NCBI GenBank assembly: GCA_930367215.1
Contig: OV884056.1
Location: 320,942,709 to 321,006,708, forward strand
Length of the DNA: 64,000 nucleotides
Reading direction: 5' to 3'
Origin: Pollenia angustigena
Taxonomy: Eukaryota; Arthropoda; Insecta; Diptera; Polleniidae
Of this stretch, positions 34,110-46,050 are shown one piece after another; position 1 is the stretch's first letter; every line of letters starts with the position of its first letter. A program made the translations under genes and the position numbers. The notes beneath the pieces were generated by a model. It worked only from the letters and a program-made list of their open reading frames with translations. It was not told where the DNA came from and did not search any database.

Positions 34110-35290
34110 TGTTTGTTTTTTTTTTTCTCTTATTCATTCATTAAATTTCATTTATTATTTTTAAGTAGTAAAAATAAAAAAAGCAAATTTGTAAACTTAC
34201 TTATTTAAGTTGTTGTTATTGTCCATCGTAGTCAGCAGGCCTGTTGATTTCGTGGAAATACATATGTACTTGTTGTTGTAGGTTTGTTTTATGCGTAGTA
34301 ATACTATTAGGGTTCTCCGATTAGGATTAATTCTTGCATATGGTTTTGTTATTATTTAGGGTTAAATTAATGAATTTAGTAAAATGCAATATTAGAATTT
34401 CTATTATTTAGTTTATATGATCAAATAAATAGAAGGGCAGTTTACTATGTGCTTATGTCTATACCTATCTAAACAGAAATATGTACATGATTATGTACAC
34501 ATACATATTTATTTTTACATACCTACATGTATATGCACATAATGGTTATACTAAAAATAATTAATGTTTTTACATCTTTCCGAATGGTTGGTGGTTAGAT
34601 TTGTAGAGGGTTAGCTATTTACTTGTTTTTAAAAGTTAGTGTTAAATAAATTAGGTATGTTTAGGTGTTGAATATATAAATGAGAAATATCTAGGCACTA
34701 TAGGAATAAGCTTAAGATAAGGTATTGTATAAATAAGGGTTGAATAAGGTATAAATCAGGTATGGTGTAAATTAGATTAGGTATTATATAAATTAATTAG
34801 AAATCAGATATTGTAAAAATTTAGAATGAATTAGGTAAGTTAGTTTGAATCGGGTATTGTGTCAATCAAGTTTGAAATCAGCTAATGTATAATTTAGGTA
34901 TGATAGGTATTAATACCTAATTAAAGGAACAAGGCGTAAATCCGGGGCTTTATATATAAGATATGAATTAGTTGGGTTAGTATGGGTTTCGAAATGCTAA
35001 TTATGTATGTGGTGTATTTTATTTCAGCCACGGTCAATGCTGGAGTACGAATTTTATCCAAGGCAAGGTGGATCTTAAATTAGTGGGGCTCCTAGGCTTG
35101 CAGATCAGACAATACTCCTACAAACGATTATTAATATTAGGGAGTTAAACTATTAGGCAAGTTTGTTTTTATAAAATAACTTACGGGTGAGGGCACAAGT
35201 TGTGCTACGTTTTGTTTGTATGAAGATATCACACACTTGAGGTAGCACAATATGTCCTCGAAACATTAAAATGAAGATAAAAAACCAGTA
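34110..35290. other. Spacer with degenerate tandem repeat
   Basis: At about 34640-34935 a roughly 30-bp unit around TTAGGTATTGTATAAAT recurs about nine times with heavy drift. The rest is AT-rich and unassigned. Confidence 0.5.
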
Positions 35291-35877
35291 AACTGAAAGA
35301 AAAATGCTTCATATATTTAATGAATCATTTTTATAAAAAAAATTGCATTATTTAAATGAAAATTTTCATTGTCTAAATGGAATTTTATAGTTATAATGAA
35401 GTATTTTCGTTAAAATCGCTTCTTAAGTTTTTCTGAGCTAAACAAAAATTTTAAATTAGGAACATAAAAAAACAATATACAAACATAACTATATTCATAA
35501 ATCAATACAAAATTATAGTTTCCTTAAAAAAATGTTTAATTGTTAATAAAAAAAATGTAAGATTTAATTATTTCATACATCTTATGTAATATGCCATGAA
35601 ATGTATGAAGTCAAAAATTTTTTTATAAAAGCAACATATTTCAATAATTGAAAAAAAATAAAATAAATAAAAATAAAATAAAAAAAAAATTTACTTTATT
35701 GAAAGTATTCATCCAATGAATAATATTCACAGATCTAATGTAATGTTTCATTAAATATATTTTAATAGAACTGGTTGCATTGATCCAACGCATCGCTGCA
35801 TTGGTTCCTTTTTAATGCAATTTTTCATGGGATTAATGTCAAAATTCATTGGTATTGTAAAGAAAATTCTTTCAGTG
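35291..35877. mobile_element. CACTGAAAGA MITE, TSD TA
   Basis: Right end is the inverse of CACTGAAAGAATTTTC; left end AACTGAAAGAAAAATG has lost the first C. TA on both sides. The interior has repeated TTCATTAAAT/ATGAAATTG and GCATTG motifs. 587 bp, non-coding. Confidence 0.62.
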
Positions 35878-35879
35878 TA

Positions 35880-37073
35880 GCATTTTTGTGCTTTCTTGTT
35901 TCTGCATGTTGCCCCAGGCCACTAAATTTAAAAACAATATAGCAGTTCCAGTGATTTCAAAAGAAGTTTTTATCTATTTCTTTTACCCATTCTTTTAACT
36001 TTAGGTGCTTTAGCCAATTCTTGTGAAACGTTTTTGAATAGGTTTTACTAATTTTTGAAATTTTGTTTCCTTTTTTGATTTGCATTTCAGTTTATGCTGG
36101 ATGTGGATATATGTTAATATATATGGGATTCTACCGGGTATTAACCTGATGTCAGGGTTAATACCGGGAATATTCATTTTTGGGAATTTATTTAGATAAT
36201 TAAAAAACACAAATGAATATCATGATATCATTAACTGTCAAGAAAATTGATTTAATTTTAAATTACTTTTCGTTTTTTTAAAAACGTCGTTAAATACTTA
36301 AAAGCTGGTTATATTGCACTAAAACTACAATAAGCCGGGGCATATTGATTTAAAATTGTGAAGAAGGTATATATGTACTTATGTGTTTATTAGTGAAGTT
36401 AATATTGATTAAGTGAAACAATAAACTTTTATCAAATTTTGTACATTTGTATTTTCCCTATTTACCGGTTTTAACCTCTTCCCATCTATAACCATTATTA
36501 AGCTTTTACATTGTTGCATTTTAACTTGGATTTAAAATCTTATTTTATGTTAGAATCTTTGGTTTTTTTGCTTTAATATTTGTATTTAAATTAAACATTA
36601 ATGAAAAATATTAAAAGTATGTACCCTAGAACTAAAAAATGCTTGAAAATTTTAAGTAATGCTAGAAAATATGCTAGATACTAAATCAGTTTTTTATTAC
36701 TTTAAAAAATGCTACATCTAGCATGAAAAATGCTAAATTGGCAACACTGAACATGACAGTTCTTGCTTGCTAATAGATGGCATGTGTGTTTGTAACTTGG
36801 CCGTTGATTTTCTGAAATCGGGCTCATACTTCGTTAGCGCGGTACGAATTAATTTCGTTAAATGCTTTTATTTCTAAGCTGTGAACGGGGCTTTTATTTT
36901 ATAAACTTCATTATTGAAAGAAGGGACTCACAAAAATATGTTATATCGAATATAACGTATGCGGAATAAAATATGGCCATTAGCAGAAATAAAAATTTTT
37001 TATCAGGTATAAAAAAATCAAAATTGTTAAAACACAAAACTTAAACTTATTTTACAAAAAGATATCTAGCCAC
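35880..37073. other. AT-rich spacer with hairpin and lone hAT end
   Basis: A 13-bp-stem hairpin around CCGGGTATTAACC lies at 36136-36171. AATTGGCAACACTG at 36736-36749, preceded by AATGCTA repeats, is a right end of the 29253/51599 hAT family whose left end was not found. Confidence 0.5.
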
Positions 37074-38432
37074 TAGGGACGTCAATCGGGACTGGTTTTC
37101 GCAAGTCCCGGGATTCGGGATTTCAAAAAATTAAATCCCGGGGTTCCAGAATATGCATTAACAAAATCAGTTGAAAGCCTATTTCTAATTTTTATCCAGA
37201 AGATTTCAATGAAAAAACACGTTTTCTTTCTACGGTTGTTTGCATTTATAGTATATAAGACACATTCAGTTTTCTTAGCACTTTCTTCAAAACTTGAAAT
37301 TGCTTTAAAAGAAATTATTTTCTTCGAATCGCATAAGCGTTTTCTTTATTAATAACTATTGTCATCATTTCTTACAGAATCTGATCCGAAAAATCTTTTA
37401 TACAGCTGCTCTGCATATAAAATCATTAAATTTTTTTAAAGGAAGTGGGAACAACTTTTTTCTTTTTTATAAAATAAATCCGGGTGTTTAAACAAATTAA
37501 AAATTCTGTACATTTTTACTCTTTTTCTTTTGAAATTTCAGAACATTAAACATTGCCTGACTTATCGATTATTATGACTTTGGCAAAACTGTTTTAAGTC
37601 AGAAACTGTAATTTTTTGTTATGTTAAACTGAAAAATACTTATTACAACTTATTTACAATAATATGAGCAGTAAAGCTATCATAATAAAATTAATTGATT
37701 CAATTAAAAAATAATTACCATAAAATCTATATTTTATTCAATTACCTCAGTTGATTCAAATTAAATAAAAAAAAATTTAATATTGTAATTGAATAGAGCA
37801 AACTTGTATGTAATTGATTTTTTTGTAAGATTCTATTCAAATTTTTATTAAGTAAATTAGAATCAGAATTCAATTCAAATTTGAATTCGAAATTAATTAT
37901 CAAAATCAATTTATTTAGTTAACCATAAAAATCTTATTTTAACAAAAAAAAAAAACAATTTTATACCCACCACAAAGAGGTAGGAATTGTGTTGTGTTTT
38001 AAATATACTTCTTAATTTGCTAAAATCGCTCCATTAATTGCCGTAGTTCCTATGCCTACTCTCGTACAACACTTTTATAATTCTAACCCTGTGAAGAGTA
38101 AAGTTTTAATATCGAATTTGGTACACCAGTGGAATGTTTTGTGCATTTCAAAAGACTTTTATTTCCTTTATTAATTTTCTTCTTAAATTATTTTCTTCAC
38201 TTCTCTTTAAAATTTCTTTATAATTGTTGGCCACGCTTAAAACAAACAAAGTTTAACTTTTTTGTTTCGTTTTCAATGACAGTATTAACAGAAATAATCA
38301 AGTAAATATTAAAGATCAGTATTTTGTTCCCTATGCTCTCAAGGGGGAATGTCATGATGAATTTCTTTTTATATAAAAAGGTAAAGCAAGAAAATTTTGT
38401 TAACAATTTCGGGATCGAGATTGGCATCCCTA
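37074..38432. mobile_element. hAT-type element, TSD CTAGCCAC
   Basis: Left TAGGGACGTCAATCGGGA and inverted right TAGGGATGCCAATCTCGA; CTAGCCAC exact at 37066-37073 and 38433-38440. The TAGGGATG terminus is typical of Ac-like hAT ends. CCCGGGATT-type subterminal repeats on the left. No transposase recognised. Confidence 0.85.
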
Positions 38433-38440
38433 CTAGCCAC

Positions 38441-40042
38441 ATCGATGGGCTTTTTTCAAATTTTGAGGCACCCTACGGATAGCCTCTTGAATCGCCTTTG
38501 TGTGCATTTTCTATAACATAAATTTAATTTGAGTGATACAACAGTCTAGGTTTCTTGGTTACTATTCCTATTTATAGAAAATTAATTTTCAAATTCGCCT
38601 AAAAGTTTGAATTGGTGTCCATTCATGAGCGTCCATTGTAAAGAAGCTCCCATCATCCATGATACGATTCATGTCCAGCCTGCAGCAAAAAATTTTTGTA
38701 TCAAAGTCCGCGTATTAGATGTTTAATGACAACAGACTCTTTTCTGAGACTGCTGAAACGGGTTTCTGCTAAGTACTTCTAATTTTGAACTCTTCATTTA
38801 TTTGCCAACGCATGGTCAGATTTTGAAGTATATCCGGCAATTTTTACCTTCAACATAGCTGGAGTTTGGTTGCATTGTATCAAAAGTTTTTACCGGATCG
38901 TCGTTTTCTATAAAACGGTTTTTTACTTTCGAAAGCTTTTACTGTCTTAAAAACAAAATATTATTCAATTTGGATTTCAGAAAAGTGACGCAAAAATTAA
39001 AATTTTCTTTAATGAGGATTACTTTTACAAAATTTACAAATCAACTCAAGACCTTCTAATTTTTTCTACTTATTATCAATTTATTGAACTGATCTCGAGC
39101 CAAAGAGTGCCTTTACATTTCCGATATTGGGCTTTTTTATTACATGATGTTTGAAAATACGTCCATATTTCATTCCGCATACCATGCCACTGAATATTTC
39201 AATTTGACCTAATACAATTTTTTTGTAGTTTTTTTTCTAATAAGAGAAAGATACTGTCTACGTAGGCGTATTATGAATACGGAAATAAAACTGTAATTAA
39301 TATTACGTATGGGATACGTGTTCGAAAATGTTAAGCCTAATGAATGGTACAATACATACATATACAAATAAACCCACTAATGTTAAATTGATTAGACCCA
39401 CATTATTTGTATACTTAGCAGGTCATATCATCTGGTATTTCATGTTTAGAACAAACATTTAATTACCAGCGGAGAGCGTATTAAATTGAGCTCAAATGCA
39501 TATATCAATTTCAACAATTGATAGTTCATAAAAAATATTCATAGAAAATATTGAAGGAAGAAGACTATTGAAGTATGAAAGCTTTATAAATTGTAATTTG
39601 ACCTAGAATACACATTCGATTAATATGCCAGTTTATATAATAAGTGTTACTTACCAAAGAAAATGTTCCTACACATACCTTCTCAATTTACTTTCAATAT
39701 GTTTTTAAGCTCAATTAAATAGGGATAACGTTGTTAGGTTGTAGTTAAATTTTTGTTTTGAAAAAAACTGACAAAAATTATGTGGGTCAAATCAATTTAA
39801 CAGAACTATAATAAAGCTGCCAGATAAAATGTGTCAAAAATCGGCCAGAATCCCAAGAGTTAAGAATTATATTTATATAATGAACTGAAGAAGTTATTCA
39901 TAAATGCGAAATTATACAAAAAACTTTTGTAAATTAATACAAAACTTGTCATTTAAACAAGTTATAGTGCTATAATCGGCTGTGCCGAATCTTTGTACCC
40001 TCCACCGATAATATATATAATATATTTTCAATATTAATTTCT
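38441..40042. other. AT-rich DNA, unassigned
   Basis: No TE terminus pair or coding signal. The stretch GGCTGTGCCGAATCTTTGTA with CCCTCCACCG at 39978-40008 is an end of the dispersed ATACCC-type repeat. Confidence 0.45.
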
Positions 40043-40644
40043 CGTCAAGAATGAAAGATTATCAGTAACAATTTTAATTAATTTTCATGTTGTAAAATTC
40101 CTTTCTTCATAAAAATAATTTAATGAAAATTAAATTTCATGAACTTAAGCCTAATTAAAAATATTAAAAATTTGGATTAAAAACCATAAATAGTTCAACA
40201 AAATAACCACAATACTAATTATTGTTAAAGCTAAGGCACGAGCTCTATGTGTACATTTGTCCTTCAAGTTGTGCTGAAAAAGGTCAACAGAAAAGAGAAA
40301 AACAAAATGAAAAAACAAAAAATGTACTTGGACTTCAAGAAAAATTCTTGACAAAAGTACGAAAAAACAGAAGTAAGGAAAAAACATGTAAAATCGATTA
40401 AAATGGATAATCATTCAGGAAAGCAAATTTCGATCTACCAAATGTTGAAATACAATTTGGTTTAGGGATTGATGTTTGACTATTGACGTCAGCAGTCGTC
40501 GATGGCTGCGAGTGTAAGACGGCAAATCCATCTGAGGAGATCGAGTGGTTGCGATCGAAACATGTCATGGTAACCTGCCGGCCAGGGTTCGAGCCCGAGC
40601 CACGTCAAGAATGAAAGATTATCAGTAACAATTTTAATTAATTT
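40043..40644. repeat. 42-bp direct repeats flanking a 518-bp segment with a tRNA-like B box
   Basis: CGTCAAGAATGAAAGATTAT and the next 22 bases are identical at 40043-40084 and 40603-40644. The segment between ends in a GC-rich patch with GAGTGGTTGCGATCG and GGGTTCGAGCCCG, resembling A and B boxes of a Ser/Leu-type tRNA. It might be a decayed tRNA-derived SINE. 42 bp is long for a target duplication, so a local duplication is equally possible. Confidence 0.5.
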
Positions 40645-40839
40645 CTCTTTATAAAAACGGACGTCAGCATTATAATTGGTTGCGGTTTAGACATACTTAT
40701 GTATGTATATTAAATAATTGACCGAAAATCAGAAAATTTTATGCATTTCTTTTTAGAAATTTGAACTAGCTTGAGTAAAATATCATGATTTGCAACATAT
40801 TAAATTCTATTATGATAGCATTATTAACAAAATTATCAA

Positions 40840-41130
40840 TTTTTTAGGGTGGTGGGTCCAAATATTGATTCATAGCTTTGATCCTACTCAACCGATTTTG
40901 GGATTTCAATCCCAAACTGCTTAGGATAACTACAAGCAATTTACACCAAGTTTATTCATTTGTTTTGAGTTTTTCGAAAGTGAGCGTGTTTTCAACAGAC
41001 GGACAAGCGGTCAGACGGACATGGCTAAATCGACTTAAATTACTCAAGGAGCCAGAATATATATACTTTATGGGGTCTAAGATGAGTAATAAAAAAGTTT
41101 CACACGGCATTACAAACTTAGTATACCCTC
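40840..41130. repeat. Dispersed repeat fragment (ATACCC type)
   Basis: Landmarks GGTGGTGGGTCC, GACGGACAAGCGGTCAGACG, ACTTTATGGGGTCTAAGATG and TTAGTATACCCTCTTCACAA are the same family as 3627-4985 and 46290-47040. Confidence 0.5.
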
Positions 41131-41140
41131 TTCACAACTA

Positions 41141-42627
41141 CATAATTGTCAGATTGATTTTGACCTTTCGCCAAATTCAATATCAAAAATCGCCAAAATC
41201 GCCAAAGCCTTTGTTTACAAGTTTTTGACAATAAAATACATATTTTTTAAATTATTAAAAATATTTTTTATAAATCCTAAAAACTAAATTAGTTCCGTAT
41301 CGCTTAAATACGCCAAAAATTCAAAAAAGTCGCCATGATATATATTTTGCTTAATTTTTATTTAAAGCAAAATAAAAATAGTTAGTGAACACAAAAAAGG
41401 TACGATGTTTATTATAAAATAATTTATAGAAGTCTACTTAAAGCAACAAAAAAAGATTTTTTGCGACTAGTACTAAACAAATATTAGAAATGCACTATAT
41501 ACAATAGTTGCAGTTTTATTATACATCTAAAACGCTTCACCGTCAAGACTCGCTATTTGTCTTCTAATTTGGAATACATTGTGAGGGTATTACATTTATT
41601 CAACGAAAGTACAAAAGAAGTGCAACATGTACTATTCCCATTCATATAACTTATCAGGCATGTTCTGAAAATCATTTTTTGTGAAAGTGATTTGAAATCA
41701 CAAAAAATGTGTTCTGGACAAAAAGCTTTTTTCATAATTGTGATTTTAAACCAGTCAGCTAAGTGATCGTCGATTTAAAATTACTTGCTTATTTGTTTCC
41801 ACCATTTTTAACCGAAATTTTGTGGTTTTCAAAACACCCATTATTCACAAAGTGATTTGAAATCTTGTGATTTACAGAACATGCCTGTATAACTCCTGAC
41901 AACGCGTCTAGAAGTTCCTATTGCATTCTAATTCGAAGGCGAGTTCTAGTGGAGTTCATAGTTTCAACACAGGCATTACTAGTTGTTATAACCGCATATA
42001 AAGGACAGCCAAAGTAAAGTCCTTAAAACTTTACGTACCTGCCATATCCTTGTAGCTTTAAAATGTTGGTCTTAACTTATTTAGTTATCTTTTCAATTAA
42101 CCAAGGCTTATTTTTTCCATTGTGTTTCATTAACGTCCAAAGGTATGATAGGATTCATAAAAATCTTTAAAATATCACTAACAACAACATATTTTATCTG
42201 TGATAATAAATTGCCACATACATATAAGTATAATGTGAAAATGTTTATAGATTGAAAGCATATTAGTGTTTTAAGGAATTCTATTTATTGATTTTTTCAA
42301 GAGCAATTTTATATATAAAAAACACTTTTCTAGAAGATTTTCATTAATTTCATCAGCCATTTGAACATACCTTCAAATACCTATCATACATATGATTGCC
42401 TGAAATTTCATTCATAAAAATACAAGAATTAAAATAATTTTATTTCTAAGTATTGAATTTAACGAATTTCAAAACAAATTCATAGGTCATCAAAATAGCT
42501 AGTTGGCGATTTGAACTATTTTATAAATCGCCAAAAAATCGCCATATCGCCAAATCAAAAATTAGGTCGCCAAACATGTTAGAAAATCGCCACGTTTAGC
42601 GAGAAATCGCCACATCTGACAGCCCTG
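41141..42627. mobile_element. Probable hAT-like element with ATCGCCA repeats
   Basis: Right end is the inverse of CAGGGCTGTCAGATGTGGCG. Left end CATAATTGTCAGATTG is a weaker match. AATCGCCA repeats sit in both subterminal regions (41183-41211 and 42530-42610). No target duplication survives, so assignment rests on the terminus. Confidence 0.45.
41655..41887. mobile_element. CAGGCATGTTCTG MITE
   Basis: Inverted ends CAGGCATGTTCTGAAAATCA and CAGGCATGTTCTGTAAATCA (one difference in 20). Internal GTGATTTGAAATC and TTGTGATTT repeats. 233 bp, nested in 41141-42627. The target duplication is ambiguous. Confidence 0.68.
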
Positions 42628-43555
42628 GTGGTGGATGGTATATCAATTGTCAAATTTAGGGTATAAATCGGCAAATCGTCCATGGGCAATTTTTGGATCC
42701 AAAATCGTCAAATCTGGCAGCCATGTACTGTAAATGAATAAATATTTTAAGAAAACACGCTTATGTTTGAATATTATGTATGTGTAGTATGTAAATATGT
42801 CAACTTTCAAGTTCATACCCAATAAGCAATTTTGCTGGAAATCAAGTGCAAAACAATTGAGTTGAGATATACTTTTGTTACACTTTATATCAATAGCATT
42901 CTCCAGTAATAGTGCATTTACACTTGTAATTTTCAAACTAGTTTACGATCATAAACTACTTTCATAAACTATACCGTTTACATCAGCATTTTTGACAGTT
43001 AAGTTGTTTATCTTTGACAAGTTCTTAGCCCCAATAATAAAAAAAAACGTTGATGCACATACACACGAACATATAAAAAAACCTTTTATTTCCGTTGTCC
43101 ATCTAAAAGAAAATATGTAAAAAAACTAACATTTCTTATATATTCAGAAATTGTTTAAACATTTTCTTTGTTTATATTATTTTTCTTACTATTGTTTTGG
43201 CTTTTTTTACAGATAAAAGTAAATTTTTTTTCACTTGATTTTTTTTATTTTTGAGGAAATGTCAAATATCACTAGCATTGCCAGAACAAAATTTGAAAAA
43301 CAGAGTTGCATTAACAAAAACTGGTTGTTTGTAACTAGTTTATAAAATGGGAAATTTAAATCAAGTGAATATTAGTAAAATATTTTGAAACTTGAATAGC
43401 ATTTAAAAATTCGTTTGAACTCAAGTTTATTTCCAGTTAAATTGTAAACACTTGAAATTTTATTTTTGAGTGTTATAAACATACATATGTATGTATATAT
43501 AAATTGGCATACAAGAAAGAGAGAGAGAGAGAGTGACTAAAAATACAGGTATCCC
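42628..43555. other. AT-rich DNA with GA microsatellite
   Basis: (GA)n at about 43518-43534 and ACATATGTATGTATAT just before. No coding signal; the minus-strand frame at 42643-42936 has no family signature. Confidence 0.45.
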
Positions 43556-44050
43556 TTGATTTACACGGTACTTAATTTACGCGATTTAGATATAACATGG
43601 ATCAATAATAGTAACCTCTTTTTGAAATATGCGTTTTAATTAAACACGCTCAAAAAATGATGGCAATTTTTTCAGCTACCAGTAAATTTTTACTGTTTAC
43701 TGAAAAAATTGCAGTATTCAACAAACTTTTACAAGTTACTGAAACAATGCAGTATTAAGCTAATTTCCCTTTTCTGAAACATATGCAAACAAATATATTT
43801 TACCTGAAAAAGTCTAAAAATTAATTGACAATGCTTACAATATAACTTTTTTTTATTAAAAATCTTTTAAAAAGTGAATACTGATTTTTTTAGTAATCAG
43901 TAAAAAATTTACTGAATATTGCGATTATTTCAGTAATCAGTAAAATTTTACTGGTTTTTAATTCAGTTTGCCTTGGTTTAGTTTATTTTTGACTATTTTA
44001 CAATTTTCATCATTTTCTTAAATTTTTGATTTTAAATATTCAACTGCATA

Positions 44051-44299
44051 CCCAGTAAAAACTTCGCCTACTTTTTCAAAATGAATAGCTTCTTTAACTC
44101 ATTATTTTGTCGCTTTATTCTATAACTACATCTATAAAAACTTCTGTAACTACTTTTTTCTGGATTTATGCAGGTAAAAAAAATAATGACTTACTTTTTA
44201 ATGCGTTCATTTTGGGACATGTCTTGTAAAATTCATTTGTTCTTTCAGTAGAATTGTAACTAGTGCTCTTATGTTTTTGTAGGCGAAGTTTTTACTGGG
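44051..44299. mobile_element. CCCAGTAAA-type MITE, copy 2, TSD TA
   Basis: Perfect inverted termini CCCAGTAAAAACTTCGCCTA plus C; TA at 44049-44050 and 44300-44301. Sister of 19191-19464. Nested in the Tigger-like element. Confidence 0.85.
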
Positions 44300-44471
44300 T
44301 ATGTATGTTTCAAGTATTTTTTTTATTCTTTTTTAATTCAATTATTTTATAAAGATATAACAACAAAGCTTTATACATATCGTTATAAAGAAATATCCTT
44401 TAATTTTTTAAAAGTAAAATGAAATTTTGTATGTAACTCATGTTTCGATTTACGCGATATGTTAAATTTCT

Positions 44472-44759
44472 GGGGGGTTACCGCGTATTTCGATTCGAAA
44501 GAAATCATTTACGGATTCGAACAATTTGTACTGTGTATTACGATTTTCGTAATCGTTCGAAACGATGACAGAGGATGTATTTTTTAAAAAATTTGTTCGT
44601 TATAGAGAGTGGCTTTTAAGAAAGTGATTTTTTGTTTTCAATAAAGTATGAAAAACGTCCGTTTATTCAAACCCAATATTACGAAAATCGAAATACACAG
44701 TACAAATTGTTCGAACCCGTTAATGATTTCTTTCGAATCGAAATACGCGGTAACCCCCC
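44472..44759. repeat. Foldback with 82-bp arms
   Basis: 44472-44553 (GGGGGGTTACCGCGTATTTC onward) is mirrored by 44678-44759 with few mismatches, with a 124-bp loop. The arms contain CGAATCGAAATACGCGG. It may be the subterminal repeat of the host element or an independent insertion. Confidence 0.75.
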
Positions 44760-44879
44760 TGGTCCCATAAACGGAATTTGTGCCAGTCCTGAACCTTGTT
44801 TTACGCGAATTTGATTTACACGTGCTTTCTTCGGTCCCAACAGACCGAGTAAATCGAGGGTTACCTGTATATGTCCCTT

Positions 44880-45421
44880 CTTCTTTCATATCATGGCTGT
44901 AACGGCTTTTCTTTCACAAAAATGTCTGTGAATAGGGACCTTAAACTGTTTTAATCCTTTTAAGTTTATTTTTTACACATGAATTTGTTAAATATTTAGA
45001 TAAATTAAAACTAAACATTTTTGCTTACAATTTCTTTAAGCCTCATGGTCAACAGGGTTTATTTTGTAACAAATATATGTATATTTATTTAAATATTGCA
45101 TAGTAATATGATTAATCGTATTTAATATTAAGTAATTTTTATTTTTTAATACATTTAGGTTTATATACATATGTATGTATGTCACAGATGATTGTGTACT
45201 TTAACTTCGTGAGTCGGCATATGCTTCGTTGTAATAAATTTTAATATTTTTCTTATTCCAACATTTGCCATATTTGTACAAGTATAAATTATAATTAAAA
45301 TTGCAGCACCGTTATGTTAAAATGTGTAATTGTGCGTATGTATTTGTGAACACATACACCCAGCGGGACAAGAAGGTGTACGGATGACTTCAAGAGGCCT
45401 CTGTACTCCGGCTTTTGGACG
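44880..45421. other. AT-rich DNA
   Basis: Short ATACATATGTATGTATG repeat near 45165. Nothing else recognised. Confidence 0.45.
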
Positions 45422-45423
45422 TA

Positions 45424-46048
45424 CAGTATTTATCGGATATAAGAAACTTCAAAATCTACGAAAAAAGTTTTTTATAAGCGTTTCTTTCTTATATACAAAT
45501 TATTTTATATAAGAAACTTATTTCTCATATGTATATGTAAGTAGCTATGGCCATAAGACTTTCATATTTTGGTTTTCTGTCTCTTTTTTTGGTAACATTT
45601 CTAACTTTTAAATAATTATTTTCTATGTCTTTTGAGTTTTTCACTATTTTCTTTTTATACCGTTTTGCATTTCTTTAAAAAATTTAACTTTTGTTTTTAT
45701 TGGCAAAAAACACAAAGCTTCTCATGAGTACAGGCTCGCTCATCTAAAACTAAAAGTAAAAAAAAACTTTGTTCTTGTTGTAAAACTGTCAGAAAACAGC
45801 GTTGTCCATGCAAACTACATAAATGCTGTGTTGCCGTTCGAAGTTTCTTATATAAATTATTTTTCTATACATTTTATGGTTTTGGTGTTTAAGAAAAATT
45901 TTCTTTAATCAGTTTTTTCTTATAAGCGTTTTTCTTATATGAAACCTTTTTTGTTAGAAAAATCAATAAAAAGACATGGTGATTTTGAAAATGTTTCTTA
46001 AAAGCGTTTTGTTCTTATAGGAGATGTTCTTATATCCGATAAATACTG
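45424..46048. mobile_element. CAGTATTTATCGGATATAAG element, TSD TA
   Basis: Inverted termini CAGTATTTATCGGATATAAG followed by AA at both ends; TA at 45422-45423 and 46049-46050. Internal TTCTTATAAGCG and CTTATATAAGAAAC repeats. 625 bp without coding. CAGT terminus plus TA target suggests a pogo-like MITE (inference). Confidence 0.8.
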
Positions 46049-46050
46049 TA

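Larger units (their letters stand above)
43556..44877. mobile_element. Tigger/pogo-like element, TSD TA
   Basis: Ends CAGGTATCCCTTGATTTACA and inverse of CAGGTAACCCTCGATTTACT, TA on both sides. The CAGGTAnCCCTCGATTTACG terminus resembles Tigger-type pogo elements (inference). The interior is not coding. It holds repeated CAGTAAAATTTTACTG palindromes at about 43675-43965, a nested MITE (44051-44299) and an 82-bp foldback (44472-44759). Confidence 0.7.
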
